Of a DNA stretch of 64,000 bases, positions 51,294-62,886 are shown piece after piece. The notes under the pieces were generated by a model, which was not told the DNA's origin, did not search any database, and was given only the letters and a program-made list of their open reading frames with translations. The position numbers and the translations under genes were made by a program. Every line of letters starts with the position of its first letter. Position 1 is the stretch's first letter. Origin of the DNA: Trinickia sp. Y13 (GTDB lineage Bacteria; Pseudomonadota; Gammaproteobacteria; Burkholderiales; Burkholderiaceae); the NCBI RefSeq assembly GCF_029522115.1, contig NZ_JAKWFK010000003.1, positions 434,001-498,000 of the forward strand, written 5' to 3'.

Positions 51294-52898
51294 CTAGGAC
51301 GCTTCGGCGCGCGCGGGATAGATCAGCCGATTGAGCAAGCGGCGCACGGCAGGGGCCAGTTCGCCGGCCGTCAAACCGGCTGGTCCGGCGCCCGAGGCCG
51401 TAAGCGTGTCGGCGGCCAAGCCATGCAGATAGACGCCCGCCAGCGCCGCCTCGTAGCTCGGCAAGCATTGCGCCAGCAAAGCCCCGATGATGCCGCCGAG
51501 CACGTCGCCGGTCCCGCCCGTGGCGAGCGCGGCGCTGCCGGTCGGATTCACGGCGCTGCGCCCGTCGGGCGTGGCGATGACGGTGCCCGCCCCCTTGAGC
51601 ACGACCGTGGCGCTAAAACGCGTGGCCAGCGCCCGCGCCGCGCCGAGCCGGTCGCCTTGGATTTGGGCGGTATCGCAGCCGAGCAGCCGCGCCGCTTCCA
51701 ACGGATGCGGCGTCAGCACGCAACGCTGCTCGCCGCCTGGCGCATTGCGGGCCGAGCGGGCGGCTAAGGCATCGGCCAAAGCGCGATCCGAAGCGATCAA
51801 GTTCAGGCCGTCGGCATCGACGAGGAGCGCCGCATCGCAAGCGAGCGTCTTCGCCAGCGCCGCGGCTGCGCGCTCGCCGTGGCCCATGCCGCAGCCGACG
51901 GCGAGCGCATCTATTGCATCGAACGCGAGCGTGCCGGGAGGGTGGAGCATGAGTTCCGGATAGGGCGGATCGTAGGGCGGCGCACCCTCGCCGATCAAGG
52001 CGACGTGGACCTTTCCCGCCCCGGTATGCAGCGCGGCGCGCGCGGCTAGGATCGGCGCTCCGCACATGCCCGTGTCGCCGCCGACCACGGCAAGGCTGCC
52101 GAACGTTCCCTTATGAGAGGCGAATGCGCGCGCCGGGAACTGCGAAGCGAAAAGCGCCGGCGCGTTCAGGCGAGCGGCATCGGCGGGGGCGGGCAAATCC
52201 ACCCCGAGCGGCGCAACGATTACCGCGCCGGCCAGGTCGCGGCCCTGCGTCATGTATAGGCCGGGTTTAGCGCCGAGAAACGTGACGGTTTCGGTCGCGC
52301 GTACGGCGGCGCCCCCGCCCACGACGTTGCCCGTGTCGCAATCGAGCCCGCTCGGCACATCCAGCGCGAGCACACGCCCATGCGTGCTCGCCCGTAGCGC
52401 GATGCGCGAGGCCAACTCGCCGAACACGCCGTCGAGCGGGCGGGCAAGGCCGATGCCGAACAGCCCGTCCACCAGCCATCCGAACGCATCGAGCGAGGCG
52501 GGCGGCGCGTGAAAGACGGGCACGCCCGCGGCGCGCGCTTCGTCGAGCGCCCAGCGCGCATCGTCGGTTCCCACTTCGACCGGCATGCAGACTTCGGCCG
52601 CGATGCCCGCTTGCCGCAGCCGCGCCGCGAGCACGAGCGCATCGCCGCCGTTGTTGCCCGGGCCGGCTGCGATCCAGACCGGGCGCTCGGCAGCGAGCGA
52701 GCCGTCGTGTGCGGCACGCTCGAGCAGATAATGCGCGCTCGCGGCGCCCGCGCGAGCCATCAGCGTGTGGGCGGGCAAGCCATGCCCGCCCCGCGCTTCG
52801 AGTTCGCGCAGTTGGGCGACAGTGAAAAGGGGTAGCGGCCGATCGTTCGGCGAGAGCAACTGCGGCGGATGGCCGGGCGAGACGGGAGAGTCGGTCAT
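51294..52898 (-). CDS. nnr: Bifunctional NAD(P)H-hydrate repair enzyme (epimerase and ADP/ATP-dependent dehydratase)
   Basis: A 534-residue fusion that repairs hydrated NADH and NADPH. The N-terminal YjeF epimerase domain (about 20-225) has AAGPGNNGGDALVLAARL and LDVPSGLDCDTG. The C-terminal ribokinase-like dehydratase (about 245-525) has HKGTFGSLAVVGGDTGMCGAPILAARAAL, VLTPHPLEAARLLG and the GSAALATGGTGDVLGG phosphate loop. The ATG at 52898 is taken; a GTG 21 bases upstream is also in frame. Confidence 0.95.
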   Translation of the reverse strand: MTDSPVSPGHPPQLLSPNDRPLPLFTVAQLRELEARGGHGLPAHTLMARAGAASAHYLLERAAHDGSLAAERPVWIAAGPGNNGGDALVLAARLRQAGIAAEVCMPVEVGTDDARWALDEARAAGVPVFHAPPASLDAFGWLVDGLFGIGLARPLDGVFGELASRIALRASTHGRVLALDVPSGLDCDTGNVVGGGAAVRATETVTFLGAKPGLYMTQGRDLAGAVIVAPLGVDLPAPADAARLNAPALFASQFPARAFASHKGTFGSLAVVGGDTGMCGAPILAARAALHTGAGKVHVALIGEGAPPYDPPYPELMLHPPGTLAFDAIDALAVGCGMGHGERAAAALAKTLACDAALLVDADGLNLIASDRALADALAARSARNAPGGEQRCVLTPHPLEAARLLGCDTAQIQGDRLGAARALATRFSATVVLKGAGTVIATPDGRSAVNPTGSAALATGGTGDVLGGIIGALLAQCLPSYEAALAGVYLHGLAADTLTASGAGPAGLTAGELAPAVRRLLNRLIYPARAEAS

Positions 52899-52995
52899 GA
52901 GAGGGGCTTCCACGGACACGCTTTGCCGGACGCGCGAAGCCGGTGCGGCGCCCCGCGCTCACAACGCGATACGGCGCCGGCGGCGCGCAACCGCG

Positions 52996-54297
52996 TCAGC
53001 TCGCGAAGCGATCGACCCGCAACGCGGCCAGCGTTTCGGGCGGCACCAGCGGCGCCGCGCCCGAGATCAAATCTGCGACCACTTTAGCAGACCCGCACGC
53101 AAGGCCCCAACCGGCAGGGCCGTGCCCGAAGTTGACGAATAGCCGCGGGTGGGCAGTGGCGCCGACCACCGGTAAGCCATCGGGCGAGAGCAGCCGCAGC
53201 CCTTCCCAGGCGTGCGCGGCCGAGATCTTGGCCGCTCCGGGGATCCAATCGTGCGTGGCCTGGGCGAGCAAAGCCGTGCCGGCTTCGGCGAGCGGTTCGG
53301 GCAACGGCTTGGCCGTTTCGCGCTCGGGCTGCAGCACGGCGGCGCCCGCTACGCGGATGCGCTGGTTCATGCGCGTCATCGATACGCGCCGCACCGAATC
53401 GACGACGGTCAGATGCGGCGCGCATTCCTCGTAAGCGATCGGCGCCGTCAGCGACAACATCCGCACGGCGTGCAGCGGCAGCGGGAGCCCTAGCTGCTCG
53501 AGCAGCGCCACGCTGCCCGTGCCCGCCGCGACCACGACCGCGTCGCAGGACATGACGTCGACCTCGCGCTTGCGGACCCGTTCGCCTTCGGCCGGTGCAA
53601 GTTCGACGGCGGCGCGGTGACCTTCCAATCGAATTGCGTCGACTGCGCGCCCGAATAGGAACTGCACTTCGCCTTGCTCGTCGAGCACCTGCTTCACGAG
53701 TTTCGTAAACAGCGGACAGTTGGCGGTGCGCTCGCGTTCGAACAGCACGCCGCCCGCAAAGGGCGGCTCGGCGGGAAGGGAGTGCTCGATGTCGGCGCAT
53801 TGGGCGGCCGACAGCACGTGATGATGCATTTCGAATTCACGCAGCAACTCGAGCGCGCTTTGCGCCTGGTCCCATTCGCGCTGATCGCGAATGACATGCA
53901 AGATGCCTTCGCGCTGCTCGAACTCCAAATGGAACCCGGCTTCGATCGAGGCGATCGCTTCACGTGAGAGATCGACGAGCGGGCGCAGCCGCAGCCATTG
54001 CCGGCGAAACGCCTCGGGCGTCTGCACGAGCGCCAGTTGGCGAGCGAATCGGCGCGCGCTCGAATGGAGCCCGGGACGGTAGACGACGCCGCTGCGCGCG
54101 CTGCGGCGCCCGTCCAGGAACGCAGGGCCGAACCATGCGTCGAGCGGCGTCGGCAGCACGATGCCGCCGTGGCCGTAGGTGGCCCCTTGGGCGACCGTCG
54201 CGTGGCGCTCGAGCACACACACGCGGTGGCCGGCCGCTCGGAGTTGGTAGGCGGTGGCGACGCCGACGATTCCGCCGCCAATGACGATGACATCCAT
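52996..54297 (-). CDS. FAD-dependent oxidoreductase, D-amino acid dehydrogenase (DadA) family
   Basis: A 433-residue flavoenzyme of the DAO superfamily. The FAD-binding motif VIVIGGGIVGVATAYQL begins at residue 3 and ERHATVAQGATYGHGG follows. The C-terminal FAD contact GLRLLSPDGLPVVGAT and NFGHGPAGWGLACGSAKVVADLI are typical of DadA-like membrane-associated dehydrogenases. The substrate could be D-alanine or another amino acid; no alanine racemase gene is adjacent. It is divergent from purL across a 311-bp gap. Confidence 0.92.
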   Translation of the reverse strand: MDVIVIGGGIVGVATAYQLRAAGHRVCVLERHATVAQGATYGHGGIVLPTPLDAWFGPAFLDGRRSARSGVVYRPGLHSSARRFARQLALVQTPEAFRRQWLRLRPLVDLSREAIASIEAGFHLEFEQREGILHVIRDQREWDQAQSALELLREFEMHHHVLSAAQCADIEHSLPAEPPFAGGVLFERERTANCPLFTKLVKQVLDEQGEVQFLFGRAVDAIRLEGHRAAVELAPAEGERVRKREVDVMSCDAVVVAAGTGSVALLEQLGLPLPLHAVRMLSLTAPIAYEECAPHLTVVDSVRRVSMTRMNQRIRVAGAAVLQPERETAKPLPEPLAEAGTALLAQATHDWIPGAAKISAAHAWEGLRLLSPDGLPVVGATAHPRLFVNFGHGPAGWGLACGSAKVVADLISGAAPLVPPETLAALRVDRFAS

Positions 54298-54521
54298 GAA
54301 TGACTGGGTTCGGTGCGCACGGACCGCCAGCTCGCGAGACGGGGCAAGCGCCGTGCCGTATGCGAAACGCGGGGCGACGAGCGAGACGCGGGTGAGGCAA
54401 ACCGCGCATGATAGCGCCAAACGGGCTGCGATGGCGCTTGCGCGGCGCAAAAGCGGCGCCCGAACCACGGTCCGGACGGCGCGAACGCCCCTCTCGCGCC
54501 TATCGGGAAACGAGTTCCGGG

Positions 54522-54527
54522 TATAAT
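54522..54527 (+). promoter_or_regulatory. -10 element of purL
   Basis: A consensus TATAAT lies 81 bp before the purL ATG, in the 54298-54608 gap. No good -35 is seen 16-18 bp upstream. I see no clear purine-operator palindrome and no gene in this gap. Confidence 0.55.
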
Positions 54528-54608
54528 CTCGGTCTTCCTTTCGCCTCATGTCGTGGCATGCGCGCGCGAACCGCGCGATGCGCGACTCATCGACGCCTAC
54601 GTCCTTCC

Positions 54609-57600
54609 ATGGCCCACTTCTCGTGCTTCCCCGGTGCTTCGGCGCTTTCCGACTTCCGTCAAACCCGTCTGCTCGAAACGCTCGCTCGCATCGACGCCAA
54701 TATCGTCGGCGTTAGCGGACGATATCTGCACTTCGTCAACGCGCTGACGCCGCTGTCGCCCGAGGACGAGCAACGCATCGAGGCGCTGCTGCATTACGGC
54801 GAGTCCGCCCAAGCCGAAGAGGGGCGCGGGGCGCAAGAGACCTTCCTGGTGGTGCCGCGCATCGGCACGGTTTCGCCCTGGGCGAGCAAGGCGACCGACA
54901 TCGCGCATCACTGCGGGCTCGCCCACGTGCGGCGCATCGAGCGCGGCATCGAGTTCACGGTCACGCTGAAGTCGGGGCTGGCGGGCTTGCTGGGCGGAAA
55001 GAAGGCGCTCGGCGAAGCGGTGCGTGCCGCGGTGGCCGCGGCGCTGCACGACCGGATGACCGAGAGCGTGGTCGCCTCGCGCGACGATGCGCTGCATCTG
55101 TTCGACGAACTGCCGGCCAAGCCGCTCGCCACCGTGGATGTGCGCGCCCAGGGGCGCGCCGCGCTCGAGCGCGCCAACGGGGAACTCGGTCTTGCGCTCG
55201 CGGACGACGAAATCGACTACCTCGTCGATGCGTTCGGCAAGCTGGGCCGCAATCCGACCGACGTCGAACTCATGATGTTCGCGCAGGCGAACAGCGAGCA
55301 CTGCCGCCACAAGATTTTCAATGCGCAATGGACGATCGATGGGCAGGCGCAGGACGTCTCGCTGTTCCAGATGATCAAGAACACCGAGAAGCTGAACCCG
55401 CAGGGGACGATCGTCGCCTATTCGGACAATTCGGCCATCATGGAAGGCGGCCCTGCCGAGCGCTGGTTCCCGCGGCCCGCGAAGGCCGGCGACGGCGTGG
55501 CGCTCGACGAGCGCTACGAGCGCCATGTCGAGCTGACCCATACGCTGATGAAGGTCGAAACCCACAACCACCCGACGGCGATCTCGCCATTCGCCGGCGC
55601 GGCGACGGGGGCGGGCGGGGAAATCCGCGATGAAGGCGCGACCGGACGCGGCGCGCGCCCCAAAGCGGGCCTCACGGGCTTCACGGTTTCGAACCTCGAA
55701 CTGCCCGGCGCGGTCGAGCCCTGGGAAAACGCGCGCGACTGCGCGCAACCGCCCGCCACGCGCGATCCGAGCGAGGCGCAGGCGGCCTACGGCCGTCCCG
55801 ACCGCATCGCTTCCCCGCTGCAAATCATGATCGACGGCCCGCTCGGCGGCGCCGCGTTCAACAACGAATTCGGCCGGCCCAATCTGGGCGGCTACTTCCG
55901 CGTCTACGAACAAAACGTCGGCGGCCAAGTGCGCGGCTATCACAAGCCGATCATGATCGCCGGCGGCATCGGCAATATTTCGGACGGGCATACGCACAAG
56001 CACGATCTGCCGGCCGGCTCGCTGCTCGTGCAGATCGGCGGCCCCGGCATGCGCATCGGCATGGGCGGGGGCGCGGCCAGCTCGATGGCGACGGGCGCGA
56101 ACACGGCCGAGCTCGATTTCGATTCAGTGCAGCGCGGCAATCCCGAGATCGAGCGGCGCGCGCAGGAAGTGATCAACGCGTGCTGGCAACTCGGCGCGAA
56201 CAACCCCATCCTGAGCATCCACGATGTGGGCGCGGGCGGGCTCTCGAACGCATTCCCCGAGCTCGTCGACGGCGCCGATAAGGGCGCGCGCTTCGAACTG
56301 CGCCAAGTGCAGCTCGAGGAAACGGGCCTTTCGCCGCGCGAAATCTGGTCGAACGAAGCGCAGGAACGATACGTCTTGGCCATAGCCCCGGCCGATCTAC
56401 CGTTATTCGATGCGATTTGCGCGCGCGAGCGCTGCCCCGTGGCCGTGGTCGGCGTGGCAACGCAAGAGCGGCAGCTGCAGCTGATCGATGCGCATGCGCA
56501 GGGCGAAGCCGCCTATCCGGTCGACATGCCGATGGACGTGTTGCTCGGCAAGCCGCCGCGCATGCACCGCGACGTCCAGCGGGTGAGCGCCGAACGCGCG
56601 CCGGTCGACGTGACAGGGCTCGCGCTGGCCGATCTCGCCGTGTCGGTGCTCAAGCACCCCACGGTCGCAAGCAAATCGTTCCTCATCACGATCGGCGATC
56701 GCTCGGTTGGCGGCACGAGCGTGCGCGATCAACTCGTTGGTCCGTGGCAAGTTCCCGTTGCCGATTGCGCCATCACCGCTGCCGACTACGCCGGCTATCG
56801 CGGCGAAGCGATGACGATGGCCGAGCGCACGCCGCTTGCCGTCATCGATGCCCCCGCTTCGGGCCGCATGGCCGTTGGCGAAGCCATCACGAACATCGCT
56901 AGCGCGCCGATCGCATCTCTCGACAAGCTCAAGCTGTCCGCGAACTGGATGGCCGCCTGCGGCGTGCCGGGCGAAGACGCCGCGTTGTTCGACACGGTCA
57001 AGGCCATCGGCATGGAGCTGTGTCCCGCGCTCGGCATCAGCATCCCGGTGGGTAAGGACTCCTTGTCGATGAAGACGAAATGGGATGAGCAAGGCGTGGC
57101 GAAGGAAGTCGTCGCCCCGGTGTCGCTGATCATTTCGGCGTTCGCGCCCGTCGACGACGTTCGCCGCCATTTGACGCCGCAATTGCGCCGTCACGACGAA
57201 GTGGGCGACTCGGTCCTGATCGCGATCGACCTCGGCCGCGGCAAGCACCGCTTGGGCGGCAGCATTCTCGCGCAGGTCACGCAGCAGGTGGGCGACAGCG
57301 TGCCCGACGTCGACGACGCGCAAGACTTGAAGCGCTTTTTCACGGCGATCCAATCGTTGAATGCGAGCGATCGCTTGCTGGCCTATCACGATCGGTCCGA
57401 CGGCGGCTTGTGGGCGACGGTGTGCGAAATGGCGTTTGCCGGCCATGTCGGCGTTTCGCTCAACGTCGACATGCTCGCGCTCGACGCGGCGCACGAGTTC
57501 GACTACGGCGATGCGAAGGATTGGGCGAAGCAGACGAGCGGCCGGCGCGACGATTTGACGTTGCGCGCGCTGTTCTCCGAGGAACTCGGAGCGGTAGTGC

Positions 57601-58688
57601 AGGTGCGCGCGGCCGATCGCGATGGCGTGCTCGCCGCACTGCGCGAGCACGGCTTGAGCGCTTGCTCGCACGTGATCGGCAAACCCAACGAACGCGATGT
57701 GATCGAGGTGTATCGCGACGCGAAGAAGATCTACGACGCACCGCGGGCCGAGCTGCAGCGCGCCTGGAGCGAGGTGAGTTGGCGCATTGCGCGCCTGCGC
57801 GACAACCCCGCCTGCGCCGACGCCGAATACGACATGCTGCTCGATGCGAACGATCCGGGCCTCTCGCCGCATCTCTCGTTCGATCCGAGCGACGATATCG
57901 CGGCGCCGTTCGTGCAATCGGGCGCGCGTCCGCGGGTCGCGATCTTGCGCGAGCAGGGCGTCAACTCGCATCTGGAAACGGCCTATGCGTTCGATCGCGC
58001 CGGCTTCGATGCCTACGACGTGCATATGAGCGATTTGCTCTCCGGCCGCGCGTCGCTCGGCGATTTCGCAGGCGCGGTGGCATGCGGCGGTTTTTCGTAC
58101 GGCGACGTGCTGGGCGCGGGCGAGGGCTGGGCGAAAACCATCCGCTTCAATCCGCAGCTTGCCGACATGTTCGCGGCCTTCTTCGATCGTGCCGATACCT
58201 TTGCGCTCGGCATCTGCAACGGCTGCCAAATGATGAGCAGTTTGGCCTCGATGATCCCCGGCGCCGATGCCTGGCCGAAATTCACGCGTAACAAATCCGA
58301 AAAATTCGAGGCGCGCTTCTCGTTGGTGCGTGTCGAATCGTCGCCGTCGATTTTCTTTGCTGGGATGGAAGGCTCGCGCATTCCCGTGGCGATCGCTCAC
58401 GGCGAAGGGTTCGCCGATTTTTCGCAGCAAGGCGACCCGGCTCGCGCCGCCGTCGCGATGCGCTTCGTCGATCATCATGGCGAGGCGACCGAGCGTTACC
58501 CGTTCAATCCGAACGGCTCGCCCGAAGGGATCACGTCGGTCACGACGCCGGATGGACGGTTCACGGTGCTCATGCCGCATATGGAGCGCGTCCATCGCAC
58601 GGTGCAAATGAGCTGGCACCCCGAAGGCTGGGGCGAAGCGAGCCCGTGGATGCGCGTGTTCCGCAATGCACGGCGCTGGTTGGGCTAA
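54609..58688 (+). CDS. purL: Phosphoribosylformylglycinamidine synthase (large single-chain type)
   Basis: A 1359-residue enzyme for the fourth step of purine synthesis, converting FGAR, glutamine and ATP to FGAM. The N-terminal PurS-like part is followed by two PurM-like synthase halves ([29 protein letters not shown] marks the first) and a class I glutaminase domain with nucleophile Cys1203 ([10 protein letters not shown]) and the C-terminal His-Glu in SWHPEGW. This is the long proteobacterial form, slightly longer than E. coli PurL. ATG at 54609 matches the family start [14 protein letters not shown]. Confidence 0.98.
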   Translation: MAHFSCFPGASALSDFRQTRLLETLARIDANIVGVSGRYLHFVNALTPLSPEDEQRIEALLHYGESAQAEEGRGAQETFLVVPRIGTVSPWASKATDIAHHCGLAHVRRIERGIEFTVTLKSGLAGLLGGKKALGEAVRAAVAAALHDRMTESVVASRDDALHLFDELPAKPLATVDVRAQGRAALERANGELGLALADDEIDYLVDAFGKLGRNPTDVELMMFAQANSEHCRHKIFNAQWTIDGQAQDVSLFQMIKNTEKLNPQGTIVAYSDNSAIMEGGPAERWFPRPAKAGDGVALDERYERHVELTHTLMKVETHNHPTAISPFAGAATGAGGEIRDEGATGRGARPKAGLTGFTVSNLELPGAVEPWENARDCAQPPATRDPSEAQAAYGRPDRIASPLQIMIDGPLGGAAFNNEFGRPNLGGYFRVYEQNVGGQVRGYHKPIMIAGGIGNISDGHTHKHDLPAGSLLVQIGGPGMRIGMGGGAASSMATGANTAELDFDSVQRGNPEIERRAQEVINACWQLGANNPILSIHDVGAGGLSNAFPELVDGADKGARFELRQVQLEETGLSPREIWSNEAQERYVLAIAPADLPLFDAICARERCPVAVVGVATQERQLQLIDAHAQGEAAYPVDMPMDVLLGKPPRMHRDVQRVSAERAPVDVTGLALADLAVSVLKHPTVASKSFLITIGDRSVGGTSVRDQLVGPWQVPVADCAITAADYAGYRGEAMTMAERTPLAVIDAPASGRMAVGEAITNIASAPIASLDKLKLSANWMAACGVPGEDAALFDTVKAIGMELCPALGISIPVGKDSLSMKTKWDEQGVAKEVVAPVSLIISAFAPVDDVRRHLTPQLRRHDEVGDSVLIAIDLGRGKHRLGGSILAQVTQQVGDSVPDVDDAQDLKRFFTAIQSLNASDRLLAYHDRSDGGLWATVCEMAFAGHVGVSLNVDMLALDAAHEFDYGDAKDWAKQTSGRRDDLTLRALFSEELGAVVQVRAADRDGVLAALREHGLSACSHVIGKPNERDVIEVYRDAKKIYDAPRAELQRAWSEVSWRIARLRDNPACADAEYDMLLDANDPGLSPHLSFDPSDDIAAPFVQSGARPRVAILREQGVNSHLETAYAFDRAGFDAYDVHMSDLLSGRASLGDFAGAVACGGFSYGDVLGAGEGWAKTIRFNPQLADMFAAFFDRADTFALGICNGCQMMSSLASMIPGADAWPKFTRNKSEKFEARFSLVRVESSPSIFFAGMEGSRIPVAIAHGEGFADFSQQGDPARAAVAMRFVDHHGEATERYPFNPNGSPEGITSVTTPDGRFTVLMPHMERVHRTVQMSWHPEGWGEASPWMRVFRNARRWLG

Positions 58689-58733
58689 ATTGCGAGCGTC
58701 GTAGGAACGCTGCAGAAAGACCGCAGAAACACA

Positions 58734-58755
58734 AATGCCGCCCTAGGGCGGCATT
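58734..58755. terminator. Palindromic terminator between purL and the parvulin gene
   Basis: AATGCCGCCC-TA-GGGCGGCATT is a 22-bp perfect palindrome between convergent genes, with AAA before and TGTCTTTGG after. It probably acts on both strands. Confidence 0.75.
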
Positions 58756-58807
58756 GTCTTTGGTGTCACGGCAAAGGAGGCAAGACGTGCAGCCGGCGGC
58801 GATCGAT

Positions 58808-59587
58808 TTACTCGACTTTCGCCTTGGCGCGCAGCTTCTGTTCGAACGCTTGCAGCTTTTCTTGCTGCATCTGCTGAACGATTTGGCCCTTGACCTGATC
58901 GAGCGGCGGCGGCTTGACGGCGCGAATATCGTCGACGCGGATGATATGCCAGCCGAATTGCGTATGCACCGGCGTATCGGTCATCTGGCCTTTTTTCAGC
59001 TTCTCTGCCGCAGCCGCGAATTCCGGCACGTAAGTCTTGGGATTCGCCCAATCGAGATCGCCGCCGTTCTTGCCCGAACCCGGATCCTTCGAGAACTGCT
59101 TGGCGAGATCTTCGAACTTGGCGCCGCCCTTGATCTTGGCGATCAAATCCTTCGCTTGCTGCTCGTTATCGACGAGGATGTGATGCAGGTGGTATTCATT
59201 GCCGCCAGCCTGCTTGATCAGCTCGTCGTAACGCGCCTTGACTTCCGCATCGCTCGGCTTGTTCTTCGTGACGTAGTCTTCGATCATCGCGCGCAGCACG
59301 ACCGTTTGCTGAGCCACGGCCACTTGCGCCTTCACATCGGCACGCGTCGGGATGCCTTCGCGCACCGCTTCTTGCATGAGAATTTCGCGATTGACGAGTT
59401 CGTCGCGCACGGCCTGATGCAATTGCGGGGTGTCCTGCTGACCTTGCTTCACGAGTTGGCTGATCAGCGCGTCGGCGCGCGACTTGGGAATGGCGGTACC
59501 GTTGACGACGGCGACGTTCTGCGCAAACGCCGGGGCAGCTGCGAACGCAGCGACCAACACGCAGAGACGGGTCTTTTTATGGATCAT
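58808..59587 (-). CDS. Periplasmic parvulin-type peptidyl-prolyl cis-trans isomerase
   Basis: A 259-residue exported isomerase of the PrsA/SurA type. A signal peptide (MIHKKTRLCVLVAAFAAAPAFAQ) is followed by an N-terminal helical chaperone part and one parvulin domain at about 133-225 (YHLHHILVDNEQQAKDLIAKIKGGAKFEDLAKQFSKDPGSGKNGGDLDWA, TQFGWHIIRVDD). A Lys-rich tail ends the protein. In Burkholderiaceae it commonly follows bolA, as here, and probably helps outer-membrane protein folding. Confidence 0.95.
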   Translation of the reverse strand: MIHKKTRLCVLVAAFAAAPAFAQNVAVVNGTAIPKSRADALISQLVKQGQQDTPQLHQAVRDELVNREILMQEAVREGIPTRADVKAQVAVAQQTVVLRAMIEDYVTKNKPSDAEVKARYDELIKQAGGNEYHLHHILVDNEQQAKDLIAKIKGGAKFEDLAKQFSKDPGSGKNGGDLDWANPKTYVPEFAAAAEKLKKGQMTDTPVHTQFGWHIIRVDDIRAVKPPPLDQVKGQIVQQMQQEKLQAFEQKLRAKAKVE

Positions 59588-59701
59588 CGGGAATTCCTAG
59601 CGTTCCTGTCGAAAAGAATCGGTGGAGGGAGCGCGCCCCCGGCTTGCCGCCCTGTCGAAGGGGGACCGGGGCGCTCGAGGGTCAAGCAACGACGGCGTGG
59701 A

Positions 59702-60019
59702 TCACGCGTCGGGCAGCCGAGAAAATTCTTCTGGCGTGTAGGCCGTGATGGCGAGCGCGTGAATCCCGCGTTGCATGACGTCGGCCAGCGCATCATACAC
59801 TAGGCGGTGTCTGGCCACGCGGGGCTTGCCCGCGAACGCGCCGGCGACGATCGTCACCGAGTAGTGCCCGCCGGCCGAGGCGCCCGCATGGCCCGCATGT
59901 TGCGCGCTGTCGTCGCGCACGGCGACCGACTCCGGGGCGAGCGCGGCAAAAAGGCGCTGCTCGATGAACGCCACGCGGGCATCGGGCGATGCGGCGAGGA
60001 AGGCGGGGGCGTCGTTCAT
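59702..60019 (-). CDS. BolA-family protein
   Basis: A 105-residue protein of the BolA/IbaG fold, which partners with monothiol glutaredoxins in iron-sulfur trafficking. Key features are [44 protein letters not shown] and the C-terminal [30 protein letters not shown], with His residues suited to cluster binding. GGAAGAG precedes the ATG, which overlaps the yciB stop (ATGA), so the two are coupled. Confidence 0.94.
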   Translation of the reverse strand: MNDAPAFLAASPDARVAFIEQRLFAALAPESVAVRDDSAQHAGHAGASAGGHYSVTIVAGAFAGKPRVARHRLVYDALADVMQRGIHALAITAYTPEEFSRLPDA

Positions 60020-60552
60020 TGCTCTTCCTCCTTCATGTACTTCGCCAGCCACAGGCTTTGCGCGACGATGAAGACGAACATCGCGCCGGTCGTGCCGAAC
60101 AGCTTGAAGTTGACCCACTGCGCCTCGGTGAAGTTGCCCACGACATAGAGGTTGACGACACCGAGCGCGACGAAGAAGAACGCCCAGGCTAGATTCAGTT
60201 TGTCCCAGACGGCGGAGGGCAGCGTCAGTTGCTTGCCCATCATCGTTTCGATCAGGTTCTTGCGGAACCCGTACCGCGCCACGGTGAGGCCGACCGCGAA
60301 CAACCAGTAGAGCGCCGTCGGCTTCCACTGGATGAACTTCTGGTTGTGCAAGACGAGCGTGGCGCCGCCGAACACGACGATCACGGCGAGGCTCACCCAC
60401 AACATCGGATCGACCTTGCGGTGGCGAAACGCCACCCAAGCCACCTGCACGAGCGTTGCGGCAATCGCGATGGCCGTGGCCGTGAAGATGCCCCACAGCT
60501 TGAACGCGACGAAAAAAAGGATGATCGGGAACAGATCGAAGAGAAATTTCAT
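60016..60552 (-). CDS. Inner-membrane septation protein A (YciB/IspZ)
   Basis: A 178-residue integral membrane protein with five hydrophobic spans, of the intracellular septation A family. It opens with [27 protein letters not shown], and [32 protein letters not shown] and [22 protein letters not shown] are family signatures. It has been linked to envelope synthesis and division in E. coli. It is upstream of bolA in one operon. Confidence 0.96.
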   Translation of the reverse strand: MKFLFDLFPIILFFVAFKLWGIFTATAIAIAATLVQVAWVAFRHRKVDPMLWVSLAVIVVFGGATLVLHNQKFIQWKPTALYWLFAVGLTVARYGFRKNLIETMMGKQLTLPSAVWDKLNLAWAFFFVALGVVNLYVVGNFTEAQWVNFKLFGTTGAMFVFIVAQSLWLAKYMKEEEQ

Positions 60553-60654
60553 GAAGGCGCAAGAGTCCCAAAGCGTCGTTGGACGGGGGCCGTGCGCGGC
60601 GCTCGATGCGGTGCGCACAGCCGCTAGGCGGCAAGACGACGCCTCGCCGCCTAC

Positions 60655-61098
60655 CTACTTGGGCTCGAATTGTAGCGCAGCCGAATTGATGCAGTAACGT
60701 AGGCCGGTCGGCGCAGGGCCGTCCTCGAAGACGTGGCCGAGATGCGCGCCGCATTGCTTGCAGCGCACTTCGATGCGCAGCATGCCGTGCGAGCGATCGG
60801 TGCGCTCTTCGATGACTTCGCCGTTGATCGGCTTGAAATAGCTCGGCCAGCCGCAGCCGGCATCGAACTTCGTCGACGATTCGAACAGCGGCGCGCCGCA
60901 GCAGACGCAATCGTAGACGCCGCCTTCCCAATGGTCCCAGTAACGCCCCGTAAACGGCCGCTCGGTCGCGGCGTGGCGCGTCACTTCGTATTCCATCTCG
61001 GACAATTGCTCTCGCCAGGCCTCGTCGGGCTTGCTGACCTCGTACGTTTCGCGCGTTGCGTCGGAAGAATCGGGCATAGCGGTAGGACGTTCATTCAT
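60655..61098 (-). CDS. msrB: Peptide methionine-R-sulfoxide reductase MsrB
   Basis: A 147-residue reductase that repairs methionine-R-sulfoxide in proteins. The zinc site has Cys64, Cys67, Cys113 and Cys116 ([21 protein letters not shown]). The catalytic cysteine is Cys136 in [10 protein letters not shown] and the possible resolving cysteine is Cys82 in [15 protein letters not shown] precedes the ATG. It is followed on the same strand by yciB and bolA. Confidence 0.97.
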   Translation of the reverse strand: MNERPTAMPDSSDATRETYEVSKPDEAWREQLSEMEYEVTRHAATERPFTGRYWDHWEGGVYDCVCCGAPLFESSTKFDAGCGWPSYFKPINGEVIEERTDRSHGMLRIEVRCKQCGAHLGHVFEDGPAPTGLRYCINSAALQFEPK

Positions 61099-61161
61099 GT
61101 CGGTGTGTCTCCGTTGTGCGGCGCGGCTTTTGGCGCGCCGGGTTGAGCAGGCGTTCGCGGT

Positions 61162-62718
61162 TCACGACGAACAGCTCACTTCGAGGGTGCCGGCCCAGTC
61201 GGGCGGCAGCGCCGCGTAAGCGTCGTTCTCGGGCTGCTCGTCGAACGGCTGGCGCAGCACGGCCGCAAGGCGCTCGAGCTCCGAGAAATCCTTTTCCTTC
61301 GCGCGCCGTATCGCCGTTTCGGCCAGATGGTTGCGCAGCACGAACTTCGGGTTGACGCGATTCATCGCCTCGCGCCGTGCATCGTCCTCGCGCGGCTCGA
61401 GCGCGAGCCGCGCCCGATAATCGGCGAGCCAGCCGTCGATCCCGGCCAGATCGAGAAACAGGTCGCGCACGGGCGCGTCGCCGCTCGCATCGCGCTTGGA
61501 CACCTGCGACAGACGCCGGAACGTCAGCGTGAAGTCGGCGCGGCTCGCATGCATGAGCCCGAGCAAACGATCGGCCAGCGCGGCGTCGCCTTCGTGCGTC
61601 TCGTGAAGGCCCAGCTTCGCGTGGAAGCGGCGCTCCAGCGCCGGACCGAAATGCCCCTTGAAGCCGTCGAGCGTCGCTTGCGCATCGGCGACCGAGCGGT
61701 CCGAACGCACAGTTTCATCGTAGCGCTCGCCGATCAGCGGCATCAGCGATTGCGCGAGGCAAAAGCAGTTCCAATAGGCGATCTGCGGCTGCATGCGGTA
61801 GGCGTAGCGGCCTTGCGTGTCGGAGTGATTGCAGATGTAGCCGGCGTCGAAGCCGTCGACGAAGCCGAAGGGGCCGTAATCGATCGTCAACCCCAAGATC
61901 GACATGTTGTCGGTGTTCATGACGCCGTGGCAAAAGCCCACCGCTTGCCATTGCGCGACGAGTTCCGCCGTGGCCGCGACGACCCGATCGAGCAGCGCGA
62001 GATAAGGATCGTCGGACTCGCGGCAGGCGGGGTAGAAGCGCTCGATCACGTGGTCGGCGAGCGTGCGCAGTTCGTTCGTGCGGTCCGCGGCGTAAAAGTG
62101 CTCGAAGTGGCCGAAGCGTACGAAGCTTGGCGAGACGCGCGTGACGACCGCCGCCGTTTCGATCTCTTCCCGGCGCACGGGCTGATCGGAGCCGATCACG
62201 CTAAGCGCCCGCGTCGTGGGAATGCCGAGATGGTGCATCGCCTCGGAGCACAAGAACTCGCGAATCGAGGAGCGCAGCACGGCGCGGCCGTCTCCCATGC
62301 GCGAGTACGGCGTGCGGCCGCTGCCTTTCAGTTGCAGCTCGTAACGCTTGCCCGCGTGATCGAGCTCGCCGAGCGAGAGCGCGCGGCCGTCTCCGAGCTG
62401 CCCCGCCCATACGCCGAACTGGTGCCCCGAGTACACGGAAGCATAGGGCAAAGCCTCGTGCCGCCATTCGCGCGTGGCGTTGCCCGTGAAGAGTTCGGCG
62501 AAGCCCGGATCGGCGGCGATCGCCGGATCGAGGCCGAGCAGGCAGGCCGCGTCGGCGGAAAAGCCGACGACGTACGGCGCGGGCAGCGGCGACGCGGGCA
62601 GGCGGGTGTAAAACGCGCTGCCCAAGCTCGCAAAAGCGTCTTGGCGCTGGGCGAATAGGGCTTCGATGAGCGCCGAGAGGTTCGTGGACGACTCGGCGAT
62701 GCTTGGGGAAAACGACAT
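61162..62718 (-). CDS. selO: Protein adenylyltransferase SelO (YdiU)
   Basis: A 518-residue pseudokinase-fold enzyme that transfers AMP to target proteins in redox stress. Conserved segments are [27 protein letters not shown], the nucleotide loop [29 protein letters not shown], and the metal-binding [25 protein letters not shown]. The C-terminus ends in SCSS; the cysteine occupies the place of selenocysteine in eukaryotic SelO. Its start lies 168 bp from the divergent acyl-CoA synthetase. Confidence 0.96.
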   Translation of the reverse strand: MSFSPSIAESSTNLSALIEALFAQRQDAFASLGSAFYTRLPASPLPAPYVVGFSADAACLLGLDPAIAADPGFAELFTGNATREWRHEALPYASVYSGHQFGVWAGQLGDGRALSLGELDHAGKRYELQLKGSGRTPYSRMGDGRAVLRSSIREFLCSEAMHHLGIPTTRALSVIGSDQPVRREEIETAAVVTRVSPSFVRFGHFEHFYAADRTNELRTLADHVIERFYPACRESDDPYLALLDRVVAATAELVAQWQAVGFCHGVMNTDNMSILGLTIDYGPFGFVDGFDAGYICNHSDTQGRYAYRMQPQIAYWNCFCLAQSLMPLIGERYDETVRSDRSVADAQATLDGFKGHFGPALERRFHAKLGLHETHEGDAALADRLLGLMHASRADFTLTFRRLSQVSKRDASGDAPVRDLFLDLAGIDGWLADYRARLALEPREDDARREAMNRVNPKFVLRNHLAETAIRRAKEKDFSELERLAAVLRQPFDEQPENDAYAALPPDWAGTLEVSCSS

Positions 62719-62886
62719 ATTGAGGGCCTCGGTGTTACCCGATATTGTAAGTCGCCGCCCCGCGGCGCGCTGAGCGCGGCTCGAGTCGCGCAAACGCCCG
62801 TTGCGCCGGGCTGTCGCAGGTTGCAACGAATCGACGCACACATACAGGAATACAGGACCGTCCACCCGCGCGAGGAGACCGCCGCT

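Noticed and set aside
56403-58619. A 738-codon open frame antisense to purL
   Set aside because: Composition is that of a reverse-frame shadow; purL on the other strand is unmistakable.
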